A DNA stretch of 36,168 nucleotides from a virus. The position numbers and the translations under genes are program-made. This document shows positions 22,368 to 29,152 of this stretch, piece by piece. The notes under the pieces are model-generated. The model worked only from the letters and a program-made list of their open reading frames with translations. It did not search any database and was not told the DNA's origin. How positions within the stretch are numbered: position 1 is the stretch's first letter; each line of letters starts with the position of its first letter. Location: positions 1-36,168 of IMG/VR virus record IMGVR_UViG_3300020438_000119. One strand, written 5' to 3'.

Positions 22368-22478
22368 ATGCAATCTCTTGACCCTAAAGTATATCAACAA
22401 CTGCTAGAAGCATCACCAGTTGTTAAGTATTACTTCTTAATTCAACCAACAAAACCAACAACTAAGGAGGGCAATTAA
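22368..22478 (+). CDS. very small unknown protein
   Basis: 36 residues (MQSLDPKVYQQLLEASPVVK at the start, ending PTTKEGN). Its end carries the AAGGAGGG Shine-Dalgarno of the next gene, and the stop directly precedes the next ATG. Short, but protein-like and in a tight cluster. Function unknown. Confidence 0.5.
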   Translation: MQSLDPKVYQQLLEASPVVKYYFLIQPTKPTTKEGN

Positions 22479-22736
22479 ATGACTATTACTGAATATAAGC
22501 AACTCATCAAAAATGATACTCTACGCATCGGACTTGATGACAAAACTGATATCCTAATCAACCGAATTAAAGAGGTTGATAACTTTCAAAACATGGCATG
22601 TTACTGCTCTAACTGGCAAGAATTCACTGAAGAATTGAGCGAGTGGGGTGTAACATCAGCAGCAAAGATTGATTTTGATGATGATACATTAGACATCAAT
22701 CTTCTTGACCAATTTATCAACAACTGGGAGGGTTAA
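22479..22736 (+). CDS. small acidic protein, unknown
   Basis: 85 residues, acidic, with a helix-rich N-terminus (MTITEYKQLIKNDTLRIGLD) and a region CYCSNWQEFTEELSEWGV. Preceded by AAGGAGGG at 22464-22471, 7 nt from ATG. No family recognised. It is followed by two similar-size acidic genes with 2-nt gaps. Confidence 0.7.
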   Translation: MTITEYKQLIKNDTLRIGLDDKTDILINRIKEVDNFQNMACYCSNWQEFTEELSEWGVTSAAKIDFDDDTLDINLLDQFINNWEG

Positions 22737-22738
22737 TC

Positions 22739-22966
22739 ATGTATTCAAGTGACGCTTTCGGAAGAATCTTCTGGATTGATGATAACAATGATTTCAAATC
22801 ATGCCCACTAAATGTAGACGGCACAGGCGATTTTGACTGTGATGATTATGTTTCAGAGTGGGATGATTGGGAGGGAGTTAATTATGAATTACTCTTTAAT
22901 ATTCATCAATCATGTGTAATTAACAAAGCAAATCATGCTGGATCACTTAACATCAAGGGGGTGTAA
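22739..22966 (+). CDS. small acidic protein, unknown
   Basis: 75 residues, Asp/Trp-rich (GDFDCDDYVSEWDDWEGV), 2 nt after the previous stop with GGGAGG upstream. Four Cys in total, not in a clear zinc pattern. No family recognised. Confidence 0.65.
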   Translation: MYSSDAFGRIFWIDDNNDFKSCPLNVDGTGDFDCDDYVSEWDDWEGVNYELLFNIHQSCVINKANHAGSLNIKGV

Positions 22967-22968
22967 TC

Positions 22969-23202
22969 ATGTCTAACGGATTATTAAACAGTTACACATT
23001 TGAGGCAAAGAGAATTACATATTATTCAGTAACTGTTGGTGCTAATAATAAAACAGAAGCGAAAAGAATCGCATCTGATTTTGAACATTGCAAGCATTAT
23101 GAAGAGGTTGAGTATGTAGAAGGAGATGAATATAGGGTAGGTAAGTTATTAGAATCAACTGATGATAAGGCAAACAAATCAATTAAACCAACGGAGGATT
23201 AA
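22969..23202 (+). CDS. small unknown protein
   Basis: 77 residues (MSNGLLNSYTFEAKRITYYS), a beta-rich N-terminal half (ITYYSVTVGANNKTEAKRIA) then acidic end. AAGGGGG at 22955-22961 is a strong Shine-Dalgarno. Its stop overlaps the next ATG (TAATG). The TFEAKRITYYSVTVxANNxTEA pattern resembles a small ferredoxin-like or RNA-binding-sized fold, but no family can be named. Confidence 0.65.
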   Translation: MSNGLLNSYTFEAKRITYYSVTVGANNKTEAKRIASDFEHCKHYEEVEYVEGDEYRVGKLLESTDDKANKSIKPTED

Positions 23203-23348
23203 TGCCACTATCTAACAAGAACTTAAACATCCCCTATAGTAGAAAGAATTGGAAAGAAATGAAAGCGAAGATTAACACTTTCTTCACTGAAATTGAGTCC
23301 GATTACATACTACTACATAAACCAATCTCTGTGGAGGTTATTAAATAG
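23202..23348 (+). CDS. small unknown protein
   Basis: 48 residues (MPLSNKNLNIPYSRKNWKEM), ending IESDYILLHKPISVEVIK. Preceded by CGGAGG, 5-7 nt before the start, and coupled by TAATG to the gene upstream. No family recognised. Confidence 0.55.
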   Translation: MPLSNKNLNIPYSRKNWKEMKAKINTFFTEIESDYILLHKPISVEVIK

Positions 23349-23351
23349 ATC

Positions 23352-23438
23352 ATGTTACATTTGCTCACGTTAATAACAATCTGTGGTATAATATCATTAA
23401 TGATTGTTATCTACGTCTACAATCCACATTCTAATTAA
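23352..23438 (+). CDS. possible membrane micropeptide
   Basis: 28 residues, with one hydrophobic stretch (MLHLLTLITICGIISLMIVI). Starts 3 nt after the previous stop. It overlaps a strong extended -10 promoter (TGGTATAAT near 23384-23392), so the reading frame may be incidental. Low certainty. Confidence 0.35.
   Translation: MLHLLTLITICGIISLMIVIYVYNPHSN
23384..23392 (+). promoter_or_regulatory. extended -10 promoter flanked by an inverted repeat
   Basis: TGGTATAAT is an extended -10 box with exact TATAAT (23387-23392). A perfect 9-bp inverted repeat, ATAACAATC (23373-23381) and GATTGTTAT (23402-23410), brackets it. No good -35 is present, as usual for extended -10 promoters. It would serve the gene at 23459, and the flanking repeat suggests operator control. 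Confidence 0.5.
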
Positions 23439-23458
23439 CAACAATCAGAGGCGAATCC

Positions 23459-23737
23459 ATGCAATTTAATGATTTTGTAAAGGGTGAAATCGTCAGGAGA
23501 GGAGAAGATCAAGGGGTCGTTAATTTCATCTGCAAAGAGTATATAACTCTTACTGTGGGAAAGTATAACAAATCCCCTGAAGATGCTGCTCACTCGATAT
23601 CACCTTATAACGAAATTAACCTTCTAATTAATAATAAGTATTGGAAGGATTGCGAGTTAGTTACTAATAGTCAACAAGGACAAAGACTAGCGGATTTGTA
23701 TCATTCACAAGAGGGAAGATATGGAGACCCACAATGA
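23459..23737 (+). CDS. small unknown protein
   Basis: 92 residues. A beta-rich start (MQFNDFVKGEIVRRGEDQGV) is followed by VVNFICKEYITLTVGKYNKS, similar in layout to small barrel proteins; ends YHSQEGRYGDPQ. ATGA overlap with the next gene. No family recognised; seems to be read from the extended -10 promoter at 23384. Confidence 0.65.
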   Translation: MQFNDFVKGEIVRRGEDQGVVNFICKEYITLTVGKYNKSPEDAAHSISPYNEINLLINNKYWKDCELVTNSQQGQRLADLYHSQEGRYGDPQ

Positions 23738-23898
23738 CAACTAACAAAAAGGATTACAGTCACTACGATGTTACCCACGGAGAGCAGATTAACTATGTTT
23801 GGATAACACTTAAGGAGTTAATCGTTATGCAGTGGGAGTATATCAGAAAACACAGATTATGGAGAGTTATTAACAACAATGTGGAAAACTTACCGTAA
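23734..23898 (+). CDS. small unknown protein
   Basis: 54 residues (MTTNKKDYSHYDVTHGEQIN), with a helical, Trp-containing second half (LKELIVMQWEYIRKHRLW). Overlaps the previous stop by 4 nt. Its 3' end contains the first TGTGGAAAA box of the cluster at 23880-23970. No family recognised. Confidence 0.55.
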   Translation: MTTNKKDYSHYDVTHGEQINYVWITLKELIVMQWEYIRKHRLWRVINNNVENLP

Positions 23899-23970
23899 AA
23901 TGTTGAAAACAATTAAATGGTTAATTAAACTAGGTTGAGTGTTAGATAGTGTGGAAAAACCTGTGGAGAA
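23880..23970 (+). other. cluster of DnaA-box-like sites in AT-rich DNA
   Basis: TGTGGAAAA (23880-23888), TGTGGAAAA (23950-23958) and TGTGGAGAA (23962-23970). The first two match the relaxed DnaA-box complement (TTWTNCACA on the other strand). They lie in the 23899-24039 non-coding stretch with AT-rich surroundings. Compatible with a replication origin or a protein-binding site, but T4-like phages do not need host DnaA, so this is tentative. Confidence 0.3.
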
Positions 23971-24039
23971 AATGTAGTCTTAGCGTGTTAATTATCGAAA
24001 GTCAAGTATCTCTTAACACTCCGAATTACTCTGAAACCA

Positions 24040-24309
24040 ATGTTAACAATCCAACACCAATCACTTGACAAACTATCAGAAACCGTTTATAATAAGACTG
24101 TTAGTTTGAAAGGCAAAATGCAGTATCTCGTTGAGGATGAAAAGGGCAAATTGCATGGCACGTTCTATTCAGTAACTGACTTAGAATTGTACATGGACGC
24201 TATTAGAAACTCTAGAGGAGATAGGTATAAAGAATTGCCGAGACATTCCTGTTTTGATTATATCAAATCGATTGGATGGTACTTATCAATTAAGGACGAG
24301 AATAACTAA
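24040..24309 (+). CDS. small unknown protein
   Basis: 89 residues (MLTIQHQSLDKLSETVYNKT). A strand-helix pattern with MQYLVEDEKGKLHGTFYSVT and a C-terminal half YIKSIGWYLSIKDENN. No Shine-Dalgarno is evident at ATG 24040; the 140 nt upstream are AT-rich and non-coding apart from an 11-residue reading frame near 23900, which I do not call. No family recognised. Confidence 0.6.
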   Translation: MLTIQHQSLDKLSETVYNKTVSLKGKMQYLVEDEKGKLHGTFYSVTDLELYMDAIRNSRGDRYKELPRHSCFDYIKSIGWYLSIKDENN

Positions 24310-24386
24310 ACAGTTAGTAACAACAATCAATGTGGAATGTGTTTGCCCTAAAGTTACACAATTGACCCCTAACTTACATCATTAAA

Positions 24387-24491
24387 ATGTCACAAACATT
24401 CGCAATCTTCCTTCTAGAAAATGCAAACAATGGCAATGAAATCTTATCCGTCTTGGATGATATCGTAGCAACAGTAGATACAGTGCTATAG
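24387..24491 (+). CDS. very small unknown protein
   Basis: 34 residues (MSQTFAIFLLENANNGNEIL). Hydrophobic start, then acidic end. The upstream gap of 77 nt has no clear promoter. Function unknown. Confidence 0.45.
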   Translation: MSQTFAIFLLENANNGNEILSVLDDIVATVDTVL

Positions 24492-24505
24492 GTATAAACA
24501 ATAGG

Positions 24506-24534
24506 TTGACAATTAACAGTTAGTGATGTATACT
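24506..24534 (+). promoter_or_regulatory. strong sigma70 promoter
   Basis: TTGACA (24506-24511), 17-nt spacer, TATACT (24529-24534). No gene follows closely: the next start is at 24713, 179 nt away, so it makes a long leader or a small RNA. Confidence 0.75.
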
Positions 24535-24535
24535 T

Positions 24536-24558
24536 AGAGAGGGTTATTAGCCCTCTCT
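24536..24558 (+). repeat. 8-bp GC-rich hairpin at a predicted 5' end
   Basis: AGAGAGGG and CCCTCTCT pair around a 7-nt loop, immediately downstream of the -10 box at 24529-24534, so an RNA from that promoter would begin within its left arm. The sequence after it is TTAAATG, with no T-run, so it is a poor intrinsic terminator. Confidence 0.7.
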
Positions 24559-24601
24559 TAAATGTTAATCAGGCAGTTAAATTAACCCCCTTAAATGTTA
24601 A
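24557..24601 (+). repeat. 12-bp direct repeat
   Basis: CTTAAATGTTAA occurs at 24557-24568 and 24590-24601. It lies in the 24492-24712 stretch without genes, after the hairpin. May be a binding site for a regulator or part of an RNA element. Confidence 0.6.
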
Positions 24602-24677
24602 AAACGGCCACTACCCTAACCTACAAAGGTACCCGACAGGGCATGTTATATTATTAAAAATATTTTTTCCTTATACA

Positions 24678-24685
24678 TATAAAAA
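24678..24685 (+). promoter_or_regulatory. possible weak late promoter box
   Basis: TATAAAAA, one mismatch to the late consensus, 27 nt before ATG 24713, which is the first gene of the block leading to the baseplate genes. The position fits, but AT-rich DNA makes chance likely. Confidence 0.3.
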
Positions 24686-24712
24686 AATCGCCAAGAACAT
24701 TTTACGCCTACT

Positions 24713-24922
24713 ATGAATTTTAGACAAGATTACCAAGATGATCGTGTATGGTGTATGGAGCAGATTTTAAAATATGAAGGTTTCTTAGACAGTAGAATCT
24801 ATGCCTGTGCTGATAAGTGTGTCTTAGATGGTCTGACAACAGACTCTAAGGCAGTTATTAGTGCATGGGAAGATTGGAAAGCAGGTCATCCTTCCAACTA
24901 TCCCATAAATAATAGGTTATAA
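24713..24922 (+). CDS. small unknown protein
   Basis: 69 residues (MNFRQDYQDDRVWCMEQILK). Helical with two Cys around position 50 (IYACADKCVLDG). First gene of the right-hand block. It runs 5 nt short of the next gene. No family recognised. Confidence 0.6.
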   Translation: MNFRQDYQDDRVWCMEQILKYEGFLDSRIYACADKCVLDGLTTDSKAVISAWEDWKAGHPSNYPINNRL

Positions 24923-24927
24923 GAGAC

Positions 24928-25095
24928 ATGTCAAAAAGATTCACCCTTAAACTTGAGCTCAACGAATTTGAGGAGTTATCCATACATATACCTGATGAAG
25001 TTTGTGAAGACCTTGGATGGTATGAAGGCACTGAATTAGAGTTTGAAGTAGATGATGTATCAAATAGTTTTACACTGAAGAAAGTTGAAGAATAA
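24928..25095 (+). CDS. small AbrB-like (SpoVT/MazE-fold) protein candidate
   Basis: 55 residues. The layout SIHIPDEVCEDLGWYEGTEL followed by EFEVDDVSNSFTLKKVEE matches the swapped-hairpin AbrB/MazE core (IPxxxxxxLGWxxGxxLxxxxxxxxxxLxK). Such proteins are dimeric DNA-binding regulators or antitoxins. No toxin gene lies beside it. The N-terminal arm (RFTLKLELNEFEEL) is unusually long for MazE. Identification is by pattern only. A candidate for the DNA-binding factor of this phage, without direct evidence. Confidence 0.45.
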   Translation: MSKRFTLKLELNEFEELSIHIPDEVCEDLGWYEGTELEFEVDDVSNSFTLKKVEE

Positions 25096-25127
25096 AACCC
25101 TCCCCACCGAGCGACCACAATCTTAAA

Positions 25128-25421
25128 ATGACTAAGCAATTTTCATCTGAAGATATGAAGACCATCGAGGCCAACTTTAAAGAGATTGAAAAGTCCTTTA
25201 AAGAGACCAAAGATGCTTTTGACGTAGTAAATGAGACTATTATCAAGATTACCTCTAATCAAAAGATAATTGTTGATCGTATAGAAGAGATTGAAAAGAC
25301 ATTATCTAAGATACCTACACCCGATAAGATCATGTATAGACCAGTAGGTGAAGAAGGATATATGAATATAGGTGATAATTTTGATATGTTATACGCAAAG
25401 ATAAAGGAATTACAACAATGA
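25128..25421 (+). CDS. coiled-coil protein, likely structural
   Basis: 97 residues, with heptad-like Leu/Ile/Phe spacing over residues about 8-65 (FKEIEKSFKETKDAFDVVNE), ending in a KIMYRPVGEEGYMNIGDNFD segment and a second short helix. Overlaps the 861-residue gene by 4 nt (ATGA), so the two are coupled. Could be a chaperone or trimerisation partner for the structural protein. No family recognised. Confidence 0.65.
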   Translation: MTKQFSSEDMKTIEANFKEIEKSFKETKDAFDVVNETIIKITSNQKIIVDRIEEIEKTLSKIPTPDKIMYRPVGEEGYMNIGDNFDMLYAKIKELQQ

Positions 25422-28003
25422 CTACTAAAAGAAGACAAGGCGGTTGCCATACAGATGGGTCATTGTGTAGAGAAATCGGAAGACTAGACGATGGTTACTA
25501 TAGTGGTGAAGGAAACCTAATAACACATTGTCATGCAAGTATGCCTGACCCTTCGTTTGGTCCTGCTAGAATTATAGATGCACCTGTATATCCTCCTATT
25601 GTGCAACCTACAGGTTTAAAAGAGGAAGATAGAGATGCAGTTTGTTATAATAATCTAATATCATCTCCTTATCCACCCACTTATGGTGGAGGAGTGAATT
25701 ATGGATCACCAGCAAACTATGATGGTGTAAGTATAACAAACTGTGGTAAGAACTTAAAGTTGATTGATTGTGGAGCAGTCTTATTTGACTTCTTCCCTAA
25801 CGGACTATCCTTTCAACCAATGGATAGTGATACTTGGTTTGGATATGTTTATGACATGGGAATCAATGCAGGTATAATTGGAGTGCCTTGTTATCATGTT
25901 ACGACTGAAGGTTTAGTACAAACTGGTCAAGCAACAGCAGAAGCAACAAAAGGAGAATGTGAGCAATGCTCAGGTTTCTATTGCACTCCAGATCAAACAT
26001 ATATTAGATACACATATAATGGTCCCGATGAGACAGGTGACCCAGATTGCCCATATCCCCTTGTATTCGCCATAGGCACCGATAGCAATAAAGTGGTGTT
26101 TCAGTATGATGAGCTTGCTACAGCAGTTCCTAATGGGGTCTCAGGGTTAAATTTCGTATATACTCAACAATCTATAGACTTACCAGCGTGGAGCAACTAC
26201 GATTATAGTGCAGATCCTGTTGCAACTAATCAAATGGGATGGGAAAACTCAGAGGTTGAGTTTCAAACGTTTGAAGTTTTTGATGGTCCAGTGTTTCAAA
26301 ATGGAATTAAGACTGGGTTATCAGTAAAATGTAGAATTAGACCAGCACTTGACGATACAAATGAGCCAGTTACTATCACAGGAACAGAATGGGAGGTAAT
26401 GGAGATGATTTCTCCAGGTCAAAACTATGCTGTTGGCGATGTTTTTAATATTCAGCATACCCATAGACACCCAAGTGGTGATGAAACTACCTTTACTATT
26501 GCCTTAAAGGTTACAGCACTTGCCCCAACCACTAGTTTAAGTGGTGGAGCTGCATTTGATGTCATGATTCCTGGCGATATGCTCAATGGACACCTCGTAA
26601 TGCGTGTCCAACATACAGATTTAGACAATTTTCCTTACCATATAGCGTATTTGGATGAAAGAGGGAGTGCTTTCACTAAAGATACGCAGTATACATCAAG
26701 TCGTAACCACGTAATTACCGCAATTGCAGGTCATGGCATCAAAGATCGTGCTTTTTACGGTGGATTATTCGAGTTTTTTGATAAATCTATCCAATATACG
26801 ACTCATAGTGTCAAACCTGGTGCTCCAAATGTATGGACTGACATAGAACAACCCGATGTTAGCGTGCAAATCACTAATGGATACGTTTCTGGCGTTACAA
26901 TTAACGATGGAGGGCAATCTTGGGACAAATTACCATCAAATCTGAAGAAAGAGATACAAATTTCAAGTCCTCCAATCGTTACTGGTAAGACTGCGAAGGC
27001 AGAAGGCACATTTACTAACGGTGTTCTTACTGCAGTAACGATTATTGACGTTGGATCTGGGTATAATCAGGATTACCCACCAGATTTTTGGATTAGACAC
27101 TTTGATCCAGAGGTAACTAACACAGTTTGGGATGGTGTTCCTGATGAAGAAGACCAGTATAATGAATTAATGCAGATATTTCGGGATTATGCAGCAACTG
27201 ATAAGGAAGAAACTGCATATCAAAAGAAGTTGATTGATTATATTATCAATCCTGCAGAAACTAACCCCTATTGGGATGCTACTATAGCTGTTAGAGAAGC
27301 GTCAAAATCTTCAAGAGATATGACAATTCCTGATCCAAACACGGAAGTGCAAGTAGATCCTTTTGTAAAACGAGTTATAGATCTTCCTCAAAGATTATAC
27401 AGTCCATCTGTGATTGCGAAAGTGCGTGAAAATGTCGTGCCTTTAGATAGACCTATACCAAAAGAAGCATTAATGGAAAATGTAAATCAAATTGAGATTG
27501 ATAGGTCTTTATTGGATCAGTTAGATACGGATCTAAAAAATGCATATGGAGCACATAATGGTCAAATACAAGAACAATTAACTAATATTACTCAAGTAAC
27601 TGGTGTACCTGATAGTATTACCTATGATGAGAATAGTGTAAGGACTGTGCAGCGTAGATTCCTTGATGTGCCCCATGCTTCACCAGGCACTAAATATTAT
27701 ATGAAACAGTATAGATCAGATCCTAGAAAGGATATCTACTTTACTGTTACTTTAGGTCATGAACCTCTTGAATCTGGATGTGGGCATTTTACTTGTAGTG
27801 CTCCTACTCCACCAAGTGATTTTTCAACTTATGATGGAAGTACTGGTATAACTAGTACATACAGTTATGTTGTGTCAGGTCAAGTCCAAGGTCCAGGATG
27901 TAGAGGTTGGTCTGCATCAGGTCAACAACATATACGTCATCATATGACAAAATCAACCAATACTTACGCAGCTACAGTGGCTGCATACGGAAACCCCTTC
28001 TAA
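25418..28003 (+). CDS. large cysteine-containing virion structural protein
   Basis: 861 residues beginning MTTKRRQGGCHTDGSLCREI. Many Cys and His, including a GECEQCSGFYC cluster and a C-terminal GCGHFTCS and GPGCRGWS region, unlike the Cys-poor fibres. From about residue 480 it has a repeat unit (VSGVTINDGGQSW, then TAVTIIDVGSGYNQDYPP) shared with the gp7-like protein. It sits immediately before the PAAR spike gene and ahead of gp25-gp6-gp7, so a baseplate, hub or tail-tip role is likely. No lysozyme motif of gp5 was seen. Related large proteins occur next to the PAAR gene in marine T4-like phages (recalled, not checked). Confidence 0.65.
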   Translation: MTTKRRQGGCHTDGSLCREIGRLDDGYYSGEGNLITHCHASMPDPSFGPARIIDAPVYPPIVQPTGLKEEDRDAVCYNNLISSPYPPTYGGGVNYGSPANYDGVSITNCGKNLKLIDCGAVLFDFFPNGLSFQPMDSDTWFGYVYDMGINAGIIGVPCYHVTTEGLVQTGQATAEATKGECEQCSGFYCTPDQTYIRYTYNGPDETGDPDCPYPLVFAIGTDSNKVVFQYDELATAVPNGVSGLNFVYTQQSIDLPAWSNYDYSADPVATNQMGWENSEVEFQTFEVFDGPVFQNGIKTGLSVKCRIRPALDDTNEPVTITGTEWEVMEMISPGQNYAVGDVFNIQHTHRHPSGDETTFTIALKVTALAPTTSLSGGAAFDVMIPGDMLNGHLVMRVQHTDLDNFPYHIAYLDERGSAFTKDTQYTSSRNHVITAIAGHGIKDRAFYGGLFEFFDKSIQYTTHSVKPGAPNVWTDIEQPDVSVQITNGYVSGVTINDGGQSWDKLPSNLKKEIQISSPPIVTGKTAKAEGTFTNGVLTAVTIIDVGSGYNQDYPPDFWIRHFDPEVTNTVWDGVPDEEDQYNELMQIFRDYAATDKEETAYQKKLIDYIINPAETNPYWDATIAVREASKSSRDMTIPDPNTEVQVDPFVKRVIDLPQRLYSPSVIAKVRENVVPLDRPIPKEALMENVNQIEIDRSLLDQLDTDLKNAYGAHNGQIQEQLTNITQVTGVPDSITYDENSVRTVQRRFLDVPHASPGTKYYMKQYRSDPRKDIYFTVTLGHEPLESGCGHFTCSAPTPPSDFSTYDGSTGITSTYSYVVSGQVQGPGCRGWSASGQQHIRHHMTKSTNTYAATVAAYGNPF

Positions 28004-28506
28004 TGGCAGGATTATCAGCAGCAGTTTTTATAGGAAGTGATAGTGGACATGGACGTTGCATTCCAGCTAATGTCCATGCTACAGTAAGTTGCGGTGGAAC
28101 GTGCAAAACTGCACCCAAAAAGTCCATCGCACAAATGGATGCTACTAATATATGGCCTCCATTTCCGCAAACGCCTCTCAATGTGATGCAAATTGTGGGT
28201 AATGTTATTATCAACGGCAATTTTCCTATTGTCGATCAAGATCTTTTAACTAATCACCCTCCAACATGCACACAAATTGTAATACGAGCAGGATGTAAAT
28301 ATCCACCCCCACCTCTCACATGTCCAACACAAACTCTTTGTGTGGAAGATATTGCTGGTGGAGGAGCTCATATTAGAAAAGCGTTGGCAACAACCAAAAC
28401 CGTGTTCATCAATGCTAGACGAGCGTGTAGAGTGGGTGATCCACTCGGACCTCCATGTCTATCGTTGATTGCAACAGGATCACCTAATGTTTTTATCGGA
28501 GTTTAA
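28003..28506 (+). CDS. PAAR-domain spike-tip protein
   Basis: 167 residues from ATG 28003, coupled by TAATG to the structural gene; the in-frame ATG at 27907 lies inside the previous gene and is rejected. The C-terminal TKTVFINARRACRVGDPLGP followed by CLSLIATGSPNVFIGV is the PAAR signature (ARxGD, then GSPxVFxG), and HATVSCGGTC in the middle matches the Cys/His zinc-binding part. PAAR proteins cap the central spike of contractile tails and pierce the outer membrane. Position between a large structural protein and gp25 fits the baseplate spike cluster. Cys/His rich, so a metal-stabilised tip is likely. Confidence 0.85.
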   Translation: MAGLSAAVFIGSDSGHGRCIPANVHATVSCGGTCKTAPKKSIAQMDATNIWPPFPQTPLNVMQIVGNVIINGNFPIVDQDLLTNHPPTCTQIVIRAGCKYPPPPLTCPTQTLCVEDIAGGGAHIRKALATTKTVFINARRACRVGDPLGPPCLSLIATGSPNVFIGV

Positions 28507-28509
28507 ATT

Positions 28510-28656
28510 ATGGCAATGAAAGTCGCTTGGAATAGCGGTGGTAGTTATGTAGAATCTATCCCCAAAAAGACGAGACAAGGAAAAGGTAAACATTCAAAGT
28601 ATACTGCTTCATCTCGTAATAAAGCACCAAAACGACCTCGTGGACAAGGCAAATAG
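28510..28656 (+). CDS. small basic protein, conserved type
   Basis: 48 residues (MAMKVAWNSGGSYVESIPKK), Lys/Arg/Ser/Gly-rich and probably disordered. A protein with the same start (MAMKVAWNxGGxYxExIPKKTRQG) is familiar beside gp25 in T4-like cyanophages (recalled, not checked). Immediately followed by a terminator. Function unknown. Confidence 0.75.
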   Translation: MAMKVAWNSGGSYVESIPKKTRQGKGKHSKYTASSRNKAPKRPRGQGK

Positions 28657-28661
28657 ACAAG

Positions 28662-28684
28662 AGGACTCTTCGGAGTCCTTTTTT
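28662..28684 (+). terminator. intrinsic terminator with UUCG loop
   Basis: AGGACTC and GAGTCCT pair around a TTCG loop, a very stable tetraloop, followed by six T. Ends the unit that holds the spike and small basic gene, before the late box of gp25. Confidence 0.9.
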
Positions 28685-28696
28685 ATTGAAAACCCC

Positions 28697-28704
28697 GATA
28701 AATA
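28697..28704 (+). promoter_or_regulatory. variant late promoter box (GATAAATA)
   Basis: GATAAATA, one mismatch from the T4 late consensus, 28 nt before ATG 28733, following directly on a terminator. Same form as at 8394. Confidence 0.6.
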
Positions 28705-28732
28705 ACTAAGAATAATAGATCTTTTTCTATAA

Positions 28733-29152
28733 ATGGCGTTAAAGTCAATAACCAGTGCTGACATAAAGAGGTCTAGAGCTTTTAAGGATATCTCTATGAG
28801 TATTCTTAAAAATCCCTTTACTCATGACATATCACCAGTGACTAATGAAGAATCTATAAAGCAATCTATACGAAATATAGTTTTAACTGCTCCTGGTGAA
28901 AAATTATTTAATCCTAAATTTGGATCTAGTGTATATAAGATGCTTTTTGAGCCTCTAGATCCGTTTATGATTGATTCATTGCAAGTTGAGATTAGGAACA
29001 CAATCAGTAACTATGAAAAACGAGTTACTGTAACGAATCTCAGATGTATACCTGATTATGATAATAATTCCGTTACTGTGAGTTTAGAATATAATATTAT
29101 TGGTTTGCCAATAACGGAGACCATTCAGTTTGTATTAGCGAGACCATCCTAA
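28733..29152 (+). CDS. gp25: baseplate wedge subunit gp25
   Basis: 139 residues, close to T4 gp25 (132). The sequence with SIRNIVLTAPGEKLFNPKFG and SSVYKMLFEPLD is the gp25/W-like lysozyme-fold baseplate signature (NIxxILxTxPGExxxxPxFG). The protein joins the wedge and contacts gp48/gp54 and the sheath. It precedes gp6 by TAATG coupling, the gene order found in T4-like marine phages. Read from GATAAATA at 28697. Confidence 0.95.
   Translation: MALKSITSADIKRSRAFKDISMSILKNPFTHDISPVTNEESIKQSIRNIVLTAPGEKLFNPKFGSSVYKMLFEPLDPFMIDSLQVEIRNTISNYEKRVTVTNLRCIPDYDNNSVTVSLEYNIIGLPITETIQFVLARPS

Noticed and set aside
23353-23392. TGTTACA before TATAAT as a member of the dyad family
   Set aside because: It has one mismatch in the heptamer, 27-nt spacing and no left half at the 8-nt gap.
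24536-24558. Hairpin as an intrinsic terminator
   Set aside because: The stem is strong, but it is followed by TTAAATG rather than a T-run, and it sits at the start of a promoter's RNA rather than at the end of a gene.
27907-28002. Upstream in-frame start for the PAAR gene
   Set aside because: It lies entirely inside the end of the 861-residue gene; the TAATG coupling at 28001-28005 gives the natural start and a clean PAAR N-terminus.
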